Shown: positions 16,696 through 24,968, counted from the first letter of the stretch. The stretch is 64,000 bases of DNA from an uncultured Bacteroidales bacterium (GCA_944323245.1 CALURT010000003.1:1-64000), one strand, 5' to 3'. A program made the numbers and translations. Notes: generated by a model not told the origin, from the letters alone.

Positions 16696-18315
16696 ATGAA
16701 AAGAATATTATCATATATGACAATTGCGGCTGTCCTTACCGCCTGCTCCGAGATGTACGGTCCGGAGCAGGTCTCCACAGCCGTGGTAAATTCGGAGGGA
16801 ATCGAGATCACCGGCATAGCCGTGACCGACAATTCCTTGACTTTCACCCTGACTCCGAAAGGCGAGGCGGCATATTACTCATACCTTGTAGATCAGGCGG
16901 ACGCTTCACAGGCTTTGGATTCGTCCACAATCTATAGTCTTGGCTATGACGGAGCTGTGGCTGAAGGTATCATCAAATGGACTTCCGAAAAGACGAGTTC
17001 GACCGTTACCATTGACGAGCTGGAGCCGAACACCACTTATCAGATCTATGCGGTGGCAGGCAGCCCTACCGGTGTCCCGAGCTCCGTGGCTGTGGCTAAT
17101 GCCAGGACTTCTGACGGTGTGAATCCTTCTCATGCATCGTTCTCTTCCAAAGGGAATGTCGTTACCATTTCTTTCAGTGAAGGCGTGACAAGAGGAGAGG
17201 GAGCTGTCACGATTGCTTACTATGCCACCAATACCGCAGAGTTCTATTCAGACCCGCAGCCTGTGGGGACCCTGACTGCGGCTGCAGAGGACATTGTGTC
17301 AGACGGTTCTTCGACCGTGACTGTAACCGTGAACGGAGTTCCGGCAGGGGCCCTATACACGGTAAGTCTTGCTGCAGGAGCATTCAAGGACAGTGCAGGA
17401 AATTCTTCCAAAGCATTGGAGAGCGGGGTGACCATAACGGAAGAGGGTCCTGCACCGAAAAACATTTATGGGCAGATACCTGCTGTGGCGTTTGAAATAG
17501 CCCCTGTAGAAGATGATGTCTTTACTGATCCTTCGCTCCCGATAACGACAACCATTGATTCGGAATATGAATTGTCCGGGTATGGGAAAGGTACCGCAAG
17601 TGTTGTTTTTCAGAATGCCGTGAAAACTACCGAAATAGCTCTGACTGCAGGATCTGATTTCGGTCTTATGTCGACCGACGGTACCATTGCGGTAATACTT
17701 CCGGAGAACCCTGAACGCGGCGATGATGTCATTCTGACTATAGGTGAAGGAGCATTCCTCGATATCTACGGCAACGGAAACGCCGAGTGGACCGCCACCC
17801 TGAAATATTCATACGGATACACCATGGAAGATATTGTAGGTGAATATGTTGCATTGGGCGCATCGGCAGTTGACGGAAATACATATTATCTTACCGAAGG
17901 TGCAGACTCGTTTGTGACAATAACAGAGGACGACTCCGAGGAAGGATGCAATGTCGCCATTTCAGGCATATACAGCAATGATGCAAAGATATACGGACAT
18001 TTCGATTTTGATTCCGGAATACTTTCCATTCCTGATCTCCAGTATCTTACAGACGTATATCTGCAAGGTGTGGCTTTCGAGCTTTATTTTGCAAATTACA
18101 GTGATGAGGTTCCGGTAAATATGACTGTTGTACAATCCGGTATGATTCAGTCGTCAGAACCTTGGATGCTGTATTTGCCGGATGCAGGCGGTTATCTTGA
18201 TGTATATTCCGCTACGCAGATGACCCGTCAGGACCAGACTTCCCAGACCGGTCAGTTGAAAGCCCATGGGGCTGCAAGGCACGATTCCAAGATTAAAGGG
18301 ACTGTTGCAAGATAG
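16696..18315 (+). CDS. Ig/FN3-like lipoprotein specific to locus B
   Basis: This encodes 539 residues from ATG 16696 (the upstream TTG is not needed). The lipobox is VLTAC (Cys17). An FN3-like domain (about 28-135) carries ELEPNTTYQIYAVAG; an SbsA-type Ig-like domain (about 145-250) carries GVPAGALYTVSLAAGAF and KDSAGN; a second such domain (about 255-365) follows, and a C-terminal unit of about 150 residues is unrecognised. It has no counterpart in locus A. By position and architecture it is a long surface adhesin- or binding-type protein exported with SusCD. The final 40 residues are polar and low in hydrophobics, unlike a sorting domain. Confidence 0.65.
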   Translation: MKRILSYMTIAAVLTACSEMYGPEQVSTAVVNSEGIEITGIAVTDNSLTFTLTPKGEAAYYSYLVDQADASQALDSSTIYSLGYDGAVAEGIIKWTSEKTSSTVTIDELEPNTTYQIYAVAGSPTGVPSSVAVANARTSDGVNPSHASFSSKGNVVTISFSEGVTRGEGAVTIAYYATNTAEFYSDPQPVGTLTAAAEDIVSDGSSTVTVTVNGVPAGALYTVSLAAGAFKDSAGNSSKALESGVTITEEGPAPKNIYGQIPAVAFEIAPVEDDVFTDPSLPITTTIDSEYELSGYGKGTASVVFQNAVKTTEIALTAGSDFGLMSTDGTIAVILPENPERGDDVILTIGEGAFLDIYGNGNAEWTATLKYSYGYTMEDIVGEYVALGASAVDGNTYYLTEGADSFVTITEDDSEEGCNVAISGIYSNDAKIYGHFDFDSGILSIPDLQYLTDVYLQGVAFELYFANYSDEVPVNMTVVQSGMIQSSEPWMLYLPDAGGYLDVYSATQMTRQDQTSQTGQLKAHGAARHDSKIKGTVAR

Positions 18316-18338
18316 GCAGTCTTTTGCAATCGATTAAA

Positions 18339-18408
18339 GGTAGCCCAAAAGGGTAATTTCTGCGTTATGCTTGATTCGCAACCTTGAAATTCCTCCTTTT
18401 GGGTTACC
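18339..18408. repeat. Dispersed palindromic repeat, copy 1
   Basis: GGTAGCCCAAAAGG (18339-18352) pairs with CCTTTTGGGTTACC (18395-18408), and inner GTAATTTC/GAAATTC arms extend the stem. The ends AAAAGGGTAATTTC and CTTGAAATTNCTCCTTTT recur in reverse orientation at 46318-46366 with a different loop, so this is a repeat family and not just a terminator. It could end or attenuate the upstream message. Confidence 0.65.
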
Positions 18409-18422
18409 CTTATTTCGTCCGC

Positions 18423-18450
18423 TGTCATTTCGAGCGCAGTCGAGAAATCT
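18423..18450. repeat. Dispersed intergenic repeat (TTTCGAGCGCAGTCGAG type)
   Basis: A 28-bp unit typical of scattered Bacteroidetes extragenic repeats, related to the cluster at 1170-1262. It lies 15 bp after the hairpin repeat, inside locus B, between the Ig-like lipoprotein and the next gene. Confidence 0.5.
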
Positions 18451-18500
18451 GTTTTCCGAAAAATCTGCAACAACAGTCACTGATAAACCGTAAAATCATC

Positions 18501-19181
18501 ATGAAACGAATCCTGACCACTATGCTGGCTTCGGCCTTTGCACTTTGTCTGAACGCCCAGAATTATGAACCTACGTCTACCTGGCCATACATCTATCCCG
18601 AGTTTACGGAGGGAACTCTTAGTTTTAATGTATCCGGCGAGCGGGAAGGCCTGTACAATATCCACATCCTTGAGGGCAGGCTGCATTTCATTGACGGGGA
18701 AATTATAAGGGAAGCCAGTCCGGACGACGTATATTCAGTAAAAATCGGTAATGAAATATATCTGAACGCCGGAGGGACCATGATGAAGGTTCTTGCACAA
18801 TCGGAAGCCGGTGTCGTCCTTCAGGAGACAATTGTGGACAAGGTGAAGCTGAACAGTTCCGGTGCGGCATACGGGGCTTCGTCCAATTCCATGGCGACAA
18901 GAAGCCTCAGTTCCCTTGAGCGGACCGGCAGCATGACGAACATCAACCACATGGAACTGAAAAATGCCCGTAATGATGGCGAGATTCTTCCTGTAGCACG
19001 GAAAATCTATCTGATGTCAGGCGGAAAGCTCATGCTTGCTTCTCGCAAGGATGTGACGGAAGCCGTCGGCGCACCTGCTATGAAAGCTTTTCTTAAAACA
19101 CATAAAATCAAATGGAAAGACCCTCAGTCTCTGCTGCTTGTAGTGGATTTTCTGTCAGAGGGTGCATCCGGAATCAAATGA
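18501..19181 (+). CDS. Secreted protein of unknown function (locus B)
   Basis: This encodes 226 residues from ATG 18501; a longer open frame would run back through the repeat elements and is not credible. A signal peptide (MKRILTTMLASAFALCLNA|Q) predicts export. The mature part begins with a short beta-rich segment (YPEFTEGTLSFNVSGE, GRLHFIDGEIIREASPDDVYSV), then a basic middle and a C-terminal AMKAFLKTHKIKWKDPQSLLLVVDFL. No family is recognised and locus A has no counterpart. It sits 14 bp before the protease gene, so a role tied to the protease, such as inhibitor, chaperone or partner, is possible but only positional. Confidence 0.6.
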   Translation: MKRILTTMLASAFALCLNAQNYEPTSTWPYIYPEFTEGTLSFNVSGEREGLYNIHILEGRLHFIDGEIIREASPDDVYSVKIGNEIYLNAGGTMMKVLAQSEAGVVLQETIVDKVKLNSSGAAYGASSNSMATRSLSSLERTGSMTNINHMELKNARNDGEILPVARKIYLMSGGKLMLASRKDVTEAVGAPAMKAFLKTHKIKWKDPQSLLLVVDFLSEGASGIK

Positions 19182-19195
19182 AATCCATATAGCGC

Positions 19196-21844
19196 ATGAA
19201 AAAAATCCTATCGGCCGTCTTCCTGTCCGTAACGTCGGCCATATTGTTCTCCTGTTCGCAGGAAAGTCTGCCGGTATCTGAAAATGTGCCGGTACAGGAT
19301 GCCGGGAAAGAATTCGTAACCGGGAAAATGAACATAAAGCTCAGCGAAGAACTTGCAGACCTGGTGGAGGCGGATTTGGCAAAGGCAGGGGCTGTGACCA
19401 AGGCTTCGTCTGCAGAACTCGAAAGCCTTTACCAGTCCATGGGCATTGTCTCCATCGGGAAACTGTTCAACGATGACGGGGGAAATTTCGCCGGACGACA
19501 CAGGAAGGCAGGCCTGAACAGATGGTATGAAATCACATACGACCCTTCAGTCCCGCTGACCAAGGCTTCCGGAGATTTGTCATCTGTTCCGGGAATCGAT
19601 ATAGTCGAACCTGTCCGCAACATCAGGCTTACGGGTAGATTCAATGATCCCGGTTTTCCGAACCAGTGGCACTATTACAACGACGGCAAACTCGGTTCGA
19701 AGCATAAATCAGGCGCAGATATCAATGTGGAGCCCGTATGGGAGAATTATACTGTCGGCAGCGACAAGGTCATTGTGAGCGTAGTCGACGGAGGCATTGA
19801 CCTGCAGCATGAGGATCTGGCAGGGAACTGTGTCAGCGGTAACAGGCAGCATTTCAACTTTGTGGACAATTCATACCAGATAGTCGCACATGACCACGGT
19901 ACACATGTGGCCGGTACGGTGGCTGCAGTCAATAACAACGGAATTGGAGTCAGTGGAGTCGCAGGAGGAGACCACGCCAAGGGCATCAGCGGGGTAAAAC
20001 TTCTATCATGCCAGATTTTCAAGACCGATCCGGATGATCCGAGCAAGGATCTCGGAGGCAGCGGGGCTGCAGCTATCGTATGGGGCGCTGATCACGGTGC
20101 CGTCATTTCCCAGAACAGCTGGGGATATTCTTATGAAACACAGGAAGATGCTTCAAAAGGTAAGATTGATGCCAGCCTTAAGGATGCCGTAGATTATTTC
20201 ATACAATACGCAGGTTGCGATGATGACGGGAACCAGCTCCCTGACAGTCCTATGAAAGGCGGAGTGGTGATATTTGCCGCAGGTAATGACGGGTGGCCTT
20301 ACGGGGCTCCTGCCAACTATGACCCGATAATTGCCGTTGGTTCCATTGCTCCGGATTTCACAAGGGCCTATTATTCCAATTACGGTGACTGGGTTGACAT
20401 CGCCGCACCCGGAGGGTCAGCGGAATACGATAAGGGACAGGTGTACAGCACGACTCCCGGAAATTCGTACGGATGGATGCAGGGCACGTCCATGGCATGT
20501 CCGCATGTGTCCGGAGTGGCTGCATTGCTTGTCTCGTATTTCGGAGGTATCGGTTTTACCAATGAGATGCTTACAGACAGGCTGCTGGGCGGAGCAAACA
20601 GCACAGCTCTTGCGCAAAACACTAAAATAGGGCCTCTTATGGATGCTCTCGGTGCATTTACATACGGAGGGACCATCGCTCCTGATCCTGTCACGTCCTA
20701 TGAGGTTGAAGCCGTATCGAATAACATAGATATGACATGGACAGTCACAAGGGATGAGGATGACAGAAAGGCGTTCGGGTATATTTTAGTCGCAAGCCAG
20801 AACAGGTCGTCTCTTGAAAATCCGGACTTCAGGTCGTTGCCTGCCGATGTCACTTCCCGGACAGTGCTTGTCGGCGATCTGAATGTCGGGGACGGAATCA
20901 GCGGACGCATTTCAGGTCTTGATTTTGAAAAGACATATTATGTCGGAATCGCTGCATACGACTATAACCGGAATTACTCTGATCTTTCGTCCATAAAGAC
21001 TGTCACGACTTTGGGCAACAATCCTCCGTCAATAACTGTAGAATATGACGGTTATGTTCCCGGCGAGGTGCTGCAGATAAAGTCTTTTGAGGTAGTCAGA
21101 GTACCGGTGGCCGTATCCGATCCTGACGGCCATGAATTCTCGATAAGTCTCGATTCGGGGTCAGAAGCCATGCAGGGTGCGAGTGAGCCTTCTTCCGGTA
21201 AATATGTGCTTACCGTTACCGGAAATGCAGCGGAACCGGGGACTTACACAGCCGTCCTGACTGCTACGGACAGTTACGGAGCTTTCACAACGCTTGAATT
21301 GCCATATACGATACTGCCTAACCGTGCTCCTGTCATCGTAAAGGACATGGAGAACATGATTTTCACATCCATGGGAGAGAGGACCACCATAGACATGTCG
21401 GAATATATCCAGGACCCGGACGGAGAGCAGCTGAAATTCGACATAAGCATTTCAAACCGCAATGTGTTGCATATCAATCCGTCAGGAAACATACTTCATG
21501 TTACGTCCTTAGGGTACGGGAACTGCGACGTGACCATCGTCGCTTCCGATTCCCGCGGGGAATCATGCACCCTGACTTTCAGCGTGCTCATAAAAGATCC
21601 GTTGTCATCCCTTGAACTGTATCCGAATCCTGTTACGGATTTTCTCAATGTCAGGACAGGAGAGGGAATGGATACCAGAATCAGGATAACAGGTCCTGCC
21701 GGACAGACGATTTACGACAGGACAGCCCTTGTGAGCGCATTCTCGCCTGCGAAGATAGACATGTCGGGCTGTGCTCCGGGCCGGTATAGCGTGACGGTAA
21801 CTTATGGAGGCAATGAATTCATCCGCACTGTCGTCAAACTGTAG
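19196..21844 (+). CDS. Subtilisin-family (S8) surface protease with T9SS sorting domain (locus B)
   Basis: This encodes 882 residues. A signal with lipobox-like ILFSC (Cys20) and a propeptide-like region (about 40-145) precede the S8 domain (about 155-480), which keeps Asp198 (VVDGG), His234 (HGTH), Asn364 (AAGN) and Ser432 (GTSMA). FN3-like and cadherin-like domains follow, then a sorting domain starting YPNPVTDFLNVRTG and ending RTVVKL. It is a full-length paralogue of the locus A protease, with the same domain order. The active-site surroundings are nearly identical while the propeptide and C-terminal Ig-like parts differ. Export by T9SS to the cell surface is expected. Read from the same message as susCD if transcription passes the 18339 hairpin. 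Confidence 0.88.
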   Translation: MKKILSAVFLSVTSAILFSCSQESLPVSENVPVQDAGKEFVTGKMNIKLSEELADLVEADLAKAGAVTKASSAELESLYQSMGIVSIGKLFNDDGGNFAGRHRKAGLNRWYEITYDPSVPLTKASGDLSSVPGIDIVEPVRNIRLTGRFNDPGFPNQWHYYNDGKLGSKHKSGADINVEPVWENYTVGSDKVIVSVVDGGIDLQHEDLAGNCVSGNRQHFNFVDNSYQIVAHDHGTHVAGTVAAVNNNGIGVSGVAGGDHAKGISGVKLLSCQIFKTDPDDPSKDLGGSGAAAIVWGADHGAVISQNSWGYSYETQEDASKGKIDASLKDAVDYFIQYAGCDDDGNQLPDSPMKGGVVIFAAGNDGWPYGAPANYDPIIAVGSIAPDFTRAYYSNYGDWVDIAAPGGSAEYDKGQVYSTTPGNSYGWMQGTSMACPHVSGVAALLVSYFGGIGFTNEMLTDRLLGGANSTALAQNTKIGPLMDALGAFTYGGTIAPDPVTSYEVEAVSNNIDMTWTVTRDEDDRKAFGYILVASQNRSSLENPDFRSLPADVTSRTVLVGDLNVGDGISGRISGLDFEKTYYVGIAAYDYNRNYSDLSSIKTVTTLGNNPPSITVEYDGYVPGEVLQIKSFEVVRVPVAVSDPDGHEFSISLDSGSEAMQGASEPSSGKYVLTVTGNAAEPGTYTAVLTATDSYGAFTTLELPYTILPNRAPVIVKDMENMIFTSMGERTTIDMSEYIQDPDGEQLKFDISISNRNVLHINPSGNILHVTSLGYGNCDVTIVASDSRGESCTLTFSVLIKDPLSSLELYPNPVTDFLNVRTGEGMDTRIRITGPAGQTIYDRTALVSAFSPAKIDMSGCAPGRYSVTVTYGGNEFIRTVVKL

Positions 21845-21855
21845 AACCGCTTAAT

Positions 21856-22809
21856 ATGAGAAAAATGAAAAAGAATATAATCAGATTTTTTATTCCGGCA
21901 TTCTGCTCTACCATGTTGTTCCCTGCTGCCATTTCGGCTGCTCCCGGCGGCGAGGCCATGCCTTTTACCCGTGTGGTACGCGATCCTGTCGCTGCAGCCA
22001 TGGGAGGTACAGGGGTAGTATCGACTTCTGCATCGGCCTTTGCATCTTTCCGGAATGCAGCCGCAATACCGTATGCCGGAAATACGTTTGATGTCGCTGC
22101 CGGTTACATGAACTGGCAGCCTTCCGCATCTCCCGTACAGGATATCAATGCAGGCGCTTCATGGAACATTGCCGGCAAATTCGGTATTGCTCTTGGGTTT
22201 TCATACGGGCTGTGTGAGAAATACGACATCATGGATGCTTCGGGGACGGCTATCGGCTCGTTCTCTCCGTCACAGGTGCAGGCCAATCTCGGCTTGGCAT
22301 GGAAGTTTCTGCCGTTCCTGTCATTGGGTGCAAATGTAAAATATCTCGAGAACACTTTGGTTGAAGGGAAGTCCTATGGGGCCGTAGCCTCCGATATTTT
22401 CCTTATGACCAAGGTGGCCGGGCTGAAGGCAGCCGTGGGTGTGTCTTCTTTAGGCAGCAAGGTAAAGTCGGCTTCTGGGGCAGGTTTCTCTCTGCCGGCC
22501 TCCGCAACGCTCGGACTCGGCTATGGTATAGGACTCGGGAAGAAGCATGCGGCAGAGGTTCTCGTTGATGCCGACTACTATTTCAGCGGGGCGTTTTCTG
22601 CTTCTGCTGGAGCAGCCTATACATACAATGACCTTGTCTCTGTCCGTGCAGGATACCGCTACGGAGGGAAGTCCGTCATCCCGTCGTTTGCCTCGGTCGG
22701 TGCCGGAGTGAAGTTTTGGGGAATCCATATCGATGTGGCTTACATCATCGCTGCGGGAACCTCTCCGCTCAGGAATACCTTCGACGTCGGGCTCGGATAC
22801 AGTTTCTGA
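21856..22809 (+). CDS. PorV/PorQ-like outer-membrane barrel (locus B)
   Basis: This encodes 317 residues (a start at the ATG three codons later is also possible). After a signal ending near AISA come FTRVVRDPVAAAMGGTGV, the PorV/PorQ-type N-terminal signature, and a run of amphipathic strands ending in GLGYSF, the usual barrel terminus. It matches the locus A barrel in the C-terminal third: VRAGYRYGG.SVIPSFASVG against VRAGYHYGG.TVLPSFTSVG. It starts 11 bp after the protease stop. PorV-type proteins bring T9SS cargo to the attachment machinery, so a dedicated partner for the adjacent protease is the favoured reading. Locus C lacks both protease and barrel. Confidence 0.7.
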   Translation: MRKMKKNIIRFFIPAFCSTMLFPAAISAAPGGEAMPFTRVVRDPVAAAMGGTGVVSTSASAFASFRNAAAIPYAGNTFDVAAGYMNWQPSASPVQDINAGASWNIAGKFGIALGFSYGLCEKYDIMDASGTAIGSFSPSQVQANLGLAWKFLPFLSLGANVKYLENTLVEGKSYGAVASDIFLMTKVAGLKAAVGVSSLGSKVKSASGAGFSLPASATLGLGYGIGLGKKHAAEVLVDADYYFSGAFSASAGAAYTYNDLVSVRAGYRYGGKSVIPSFASVGAGVKFWGIHIDVAYIIAAGTSPLRNTFDVGLGYSF

Positions 22810-22878
22810 CGGATTCTGAATGCGAAACTTGCGTGGATACCCGTAAAATGATTAAATTCGCAAAAAATTATAATTGTC

Positions 22879-23220
22879 ATGATACTATCTGCTCCTATTT
22901 CAATATCCGAATTGTCAAAGATTTCGGCCGAATATTTCGGAGATATGGTAAAGGCGGTTGTCGATGTGGATAAAAAGAAGATTGCAGTAAGCGCAGAGTT
23001 GCATTCGGATTTGGAAAGCGTATTGCTTGAAGAGGGATCATTGCAGGAATCATTATGGGGAATCAATTTATATCCGGAGGATTTTGATTCAGCGGATTTT
23101 ATAGAGTATGACTCACTTATAAATATCCGGGCGTGGCAAGGCAATAGAAGCCGTTATGTCGAGGATGAGACTGTCCGGCAAAGAATAGAGGCCATTGTCA
23201 AATCATATATTGTACAGTAA
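22879..23220 (+). CDS. DUF5674-family protein
   Basis: This encodes 113 residues with no signal peptide. The features I associate with DUF5674 are present: EYFGDMVKAVVDVDKKKIAV near the N-terminus, then AELHSDLESVLLEEGS, LWGINLYPED, and IEYDSLINIRAWQGNRSRYVED. Function is unknown to me; members are small cytoplasmic proteins. It is followed after 3 bp by another small gene (23224), so the two are probably co-expressed. They lie between loci B and C, inside the 13.8-kb stretch that a B x C recombination would remove. Confidence 0.7.
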   Translation: MILSAPISISELSKISAEYFGDMVKAVVDVDKKKIAVSAELHSDLESVLLEEGSLQESLWGINLYPEDFDSADFIEYDSLINIRAWQGNRSRYVEDETVRQRIEAIVKSYIVQ

Positions 23221-23223
23221 ATC

Positions 23224-23598
23224 ATGCAGCACAGGTCGTTGGAAAGCGGGAAGTGGGCCGAGCTGTCCTTTATGGAACAGATGGCCAATATCGGGAGCGA
23301 AGTCTCGCGGACATCCAAATGGAAAGAAAAGGGAAATGCAGGACGTTCGCAATCTGCGTTTTACCGGGCTTTGGAGCTGATTGACCTGACATTGGAATAT
23401 GGTAGGGTACATGAGAAGAACCGCAGTTCCATGTTAAGGGAATTGTGTCGGCTGCGTGAAATATTCTGCGAAGAATATTTGTCATCAGACCCTTCCGTAT
23501 TGAAATCTTTCGACAATTATTTTTTGCAGTTCGGACTTGCCGTCAGGCGTTCACATCATCCTGAAGGAGCCATTTCCAAAGCGGAATCACAGAAATGA
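23224..23598 (+). CDS. Conserved small helical protein
   Basis: This encodes 124 residues, predicted all-helical and cytoplasmic. The N-terminal block WAELSFMEQMANIGSEVSR followed by WKEKGN and FYRALELIDLTL resembles small conserved proteins found in several Bacteroidetes and archaea whose function I do not know. It begins 3 bp after the DUF5674 gene. Its last 56 bases overlap the end of the convergent ATPase gene (23543). A two-component toxin-antitoxin role was considered but nothing in the sequence shows it. Confidence 0.6.
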   Translation: MQHRSLESGKWAELSFMEQMANIGSEVSRTSKWKEKGNAGRSQSAFYRALELIDLTLEYGRVHEKNRSSMLRELCRLREIFCEEYLSSDPSVLKSFDNYFLQFGLAVRRSHHPEGAISKAESQK

Positions 23599-24826
23599 CC
23601 TTCTCTGCCACTGTTAGTGTGCGTTCTTCGTCATTTGTCAGGATCAGCAGCCTTTCACAATCGGGAAGGACGGAGGACGCCTTTGCCAGTGCTTCCGTCT
23701 CCCTCTTGAAAGTTTCGGGAGAAGCCATATTGTAGCATGCCTGAATCGCTGTTTTCTCTTCCGGAATGTAAAAATCGATTTCGATGTTCCTGTTGTAGAA
23801 GTAAACAGCATTTTCCCTTCCGTATTTGCGCAGGAGTGAGACGGCGACAAGGTTTTCAAAAAGTGTGGTCTCATCTCCGGCTGTGAGAATGTTTATCAGC
23901 CCGTTGTCCGTAAAATAGTATTTCGGGTTTGTTTCCTTGTCGGCAAGTTTGCCGGCGAAGTTATGGACAGGGGTTATCAGCCATGCCTCTTTTGCATATT
24001 CAATATAGTTTATCACGGTGCTTGTCCCTATTTTTACGCCGGCAGATGCCACGATATGCGTTATCCTATTGAATGACAGCGGCTGTTTTACGCTTTCTGC
24101 GAGTTTTTTGAAAATCATGCGCAGGGCGAATGTATTGCTGACGGAATGCCTCGCTGCAATGTCTCCAAGATAGATTTTCTGATAAATTCCGGTAAGGTAG
24201 TCCCTTTTTACCGGCAAGGAAATGCTTTCAGGAAATCCGCCGTTATGGAAATAGTCGTTGAACTCACGGATTATCAATGCTTTTGTCGTGCTTGCATACA
24301 ACGAGTCCGCAGTCGGATATATCCCCTTGGCCGCAAGAAATTCTGAAAAAGCATACGGATAGACAGCTACCGGAATATACCGTCCGCCGAGTGTGCTCTG
24401 TATCTCATTGCTGAGCATTTTGGCATTGCTCCCGGTAATGTAGACTCTATGTTTCGTGTCCGCCATTCTGCGGGCGAATTTTTCCCAACCGGGAATATTC
24501 TGTATTTCGTCAAGGAAAAGGACTGGTTCTTTCCCGTACATTTCGATATGGAGTTCAAGAAGCCTGTTGAGGTCAAGTGCAGTCATACCGGACAGGCGTT
24601 CATCCTCAAAGTTCACGTACATTATCTCGTCGTAAGACAAGCCTTCCTTCAAAAGTTCCCGGATACGCTGGTACAGCAAATATGATTTCCCGGCCCTTCG
24701 TATTCCCACGAGCACATAATTGTTGAAACCGACGAAATTGAATTTTCTCGGTATGACATCATATCTTGAAATATTTGCCCTATTGTCGGCAAGGACGGTC
24801 TTGAGCATGGCAGTATCAGGTCCCAT
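23543..24826 (-). CDS. AAA/DUF4143 ATPase (first copy)
   Basis: This encodes 427 residues. An AAA_14-type ATPase domain has Walker A GIRRAGKSYL (about 41-50) and Walker B VLFLDEIQN (about 102-110), followed by the ITGSNAK sensor-like motif. The DUF4143 domain follows from about 225, with YFTDNGLINIL and a PD-(D/E)XK-like YFYNRNIEIDFYI. Members are widespread in Bacteroidetes; their cellular role is unresolved. A second, divergent copy lies at 40790. The promoter region holds three related palindromes at 24850-24933, which suggests tight repression, and stands back to back with the leader of locus C susC. Confidence 0.85.
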   Translation of the reverse strand: MGPDTAMLKTVLADNRANISRYDVIPRKFNFVGFNNYVLVGIRRAGKSYLLYQRIRELLKEGLSYDEIMYVNFEDERLSGMTALDLNRLLELHIEMYGKEPVLFLDEIQNIPGWEKFARRMADTKHRVYITGSNAKMLSNEIQSTLGGRYIPVAVYPYAFSEFLAAKGIYPTADSLYASTTKALIIREFNDYFHNGGFPESISLPVKRDYLTGIYQKIYLGDIAARHSVSNTFALRMIFKKLAESVKQPLSFNRITHIVASAGVKIGTSTVINYIEYAKEAWLITPVHNFAGKLADKETNPKYYFTDNGLINILTAGDETTLFENLVAVSLLRKYGRENAVYFYNRNIEIDFYIPEEKTAIQACYNMASPETFKRETEALAKASSVLPDCERLLILTNDEERTLTVAEKVISVIPLWKWLLQDDVNA

Positions 24827-24849
24827 AATATGACTTTTTTAATTATTGT

Positions 24850-24867
24850 CTTATGCGTAGGATAAAA
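24850..24867. repeat. Operator-like repeat, copy 1
   Basis: CTTATGCGTAGGATAAAA matches the right two-thirds of the palindrome at 24910-24933 with two changes. It lies 24 bp upstream of the ATPase start codon, probably within its leader. Confidence 0.45.
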
Positions 24868-24876
24868 GTATGGTTA

Positions 24877-24899
24877 TTTTATCTTATTGACAGGACAAA
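24877..24899. repeat. Operator-like repeat, copy 2
   Basis: TTTTATCTTATTGACAGGAC plus AAA is a degenerate version of the palindrome at 24910. It overlaps the -7 box (24896-24903) of the ATPase promoter. Confidence 0.45.
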
Positions 24900-24927
24900 T
24901 ATATATCATTTTTATCTTATGCGCAAG
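24896..24927 (-). promoter_or_regulatory. Promoter of the AAA/DUF4143 ATPase
   Basis: On the minus strand CTTG (24924-24927) is followed after 20 nt by TATATTTG (24896-24903), an exact -7 match. The boxes are overlapped by palindrome copies 3 and 2. Confidence 0.55.
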
Positions 24928-24933
24928 ATAAAA
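24910..24933. repeat. Operator-like palindrome, copy 3
   Basis: TTTTATCTT-ATGCGC-AAGATAAAA has perfect 9-bp arms. It covers the -33 region of the ATPase promoter. With copies 1 and 2 it forms a series of three, spaced about 30 bp apart, as expected of a repressor operator array. The cognate regulator is not evident. Confidence 0.55.
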
Positions 24934-24968
24934 TCATAAATAAAGCCACTACCCGACAGACATAGGAC

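Noticed and set aside
22879-23598. Toxin-antitoxin pair
   Set aside because: The small size and tight spacing fit, but neither protein shows a known toxin fold or an antitoxin DNA-binding domain.
23543-24826. Mobile-element ATPase (IstB- or Tn7-like)
   Set aside because: The C-terminal DUF4143 domain identifies a different ATPase family, and no transposase or terminal inverted repeats are present.
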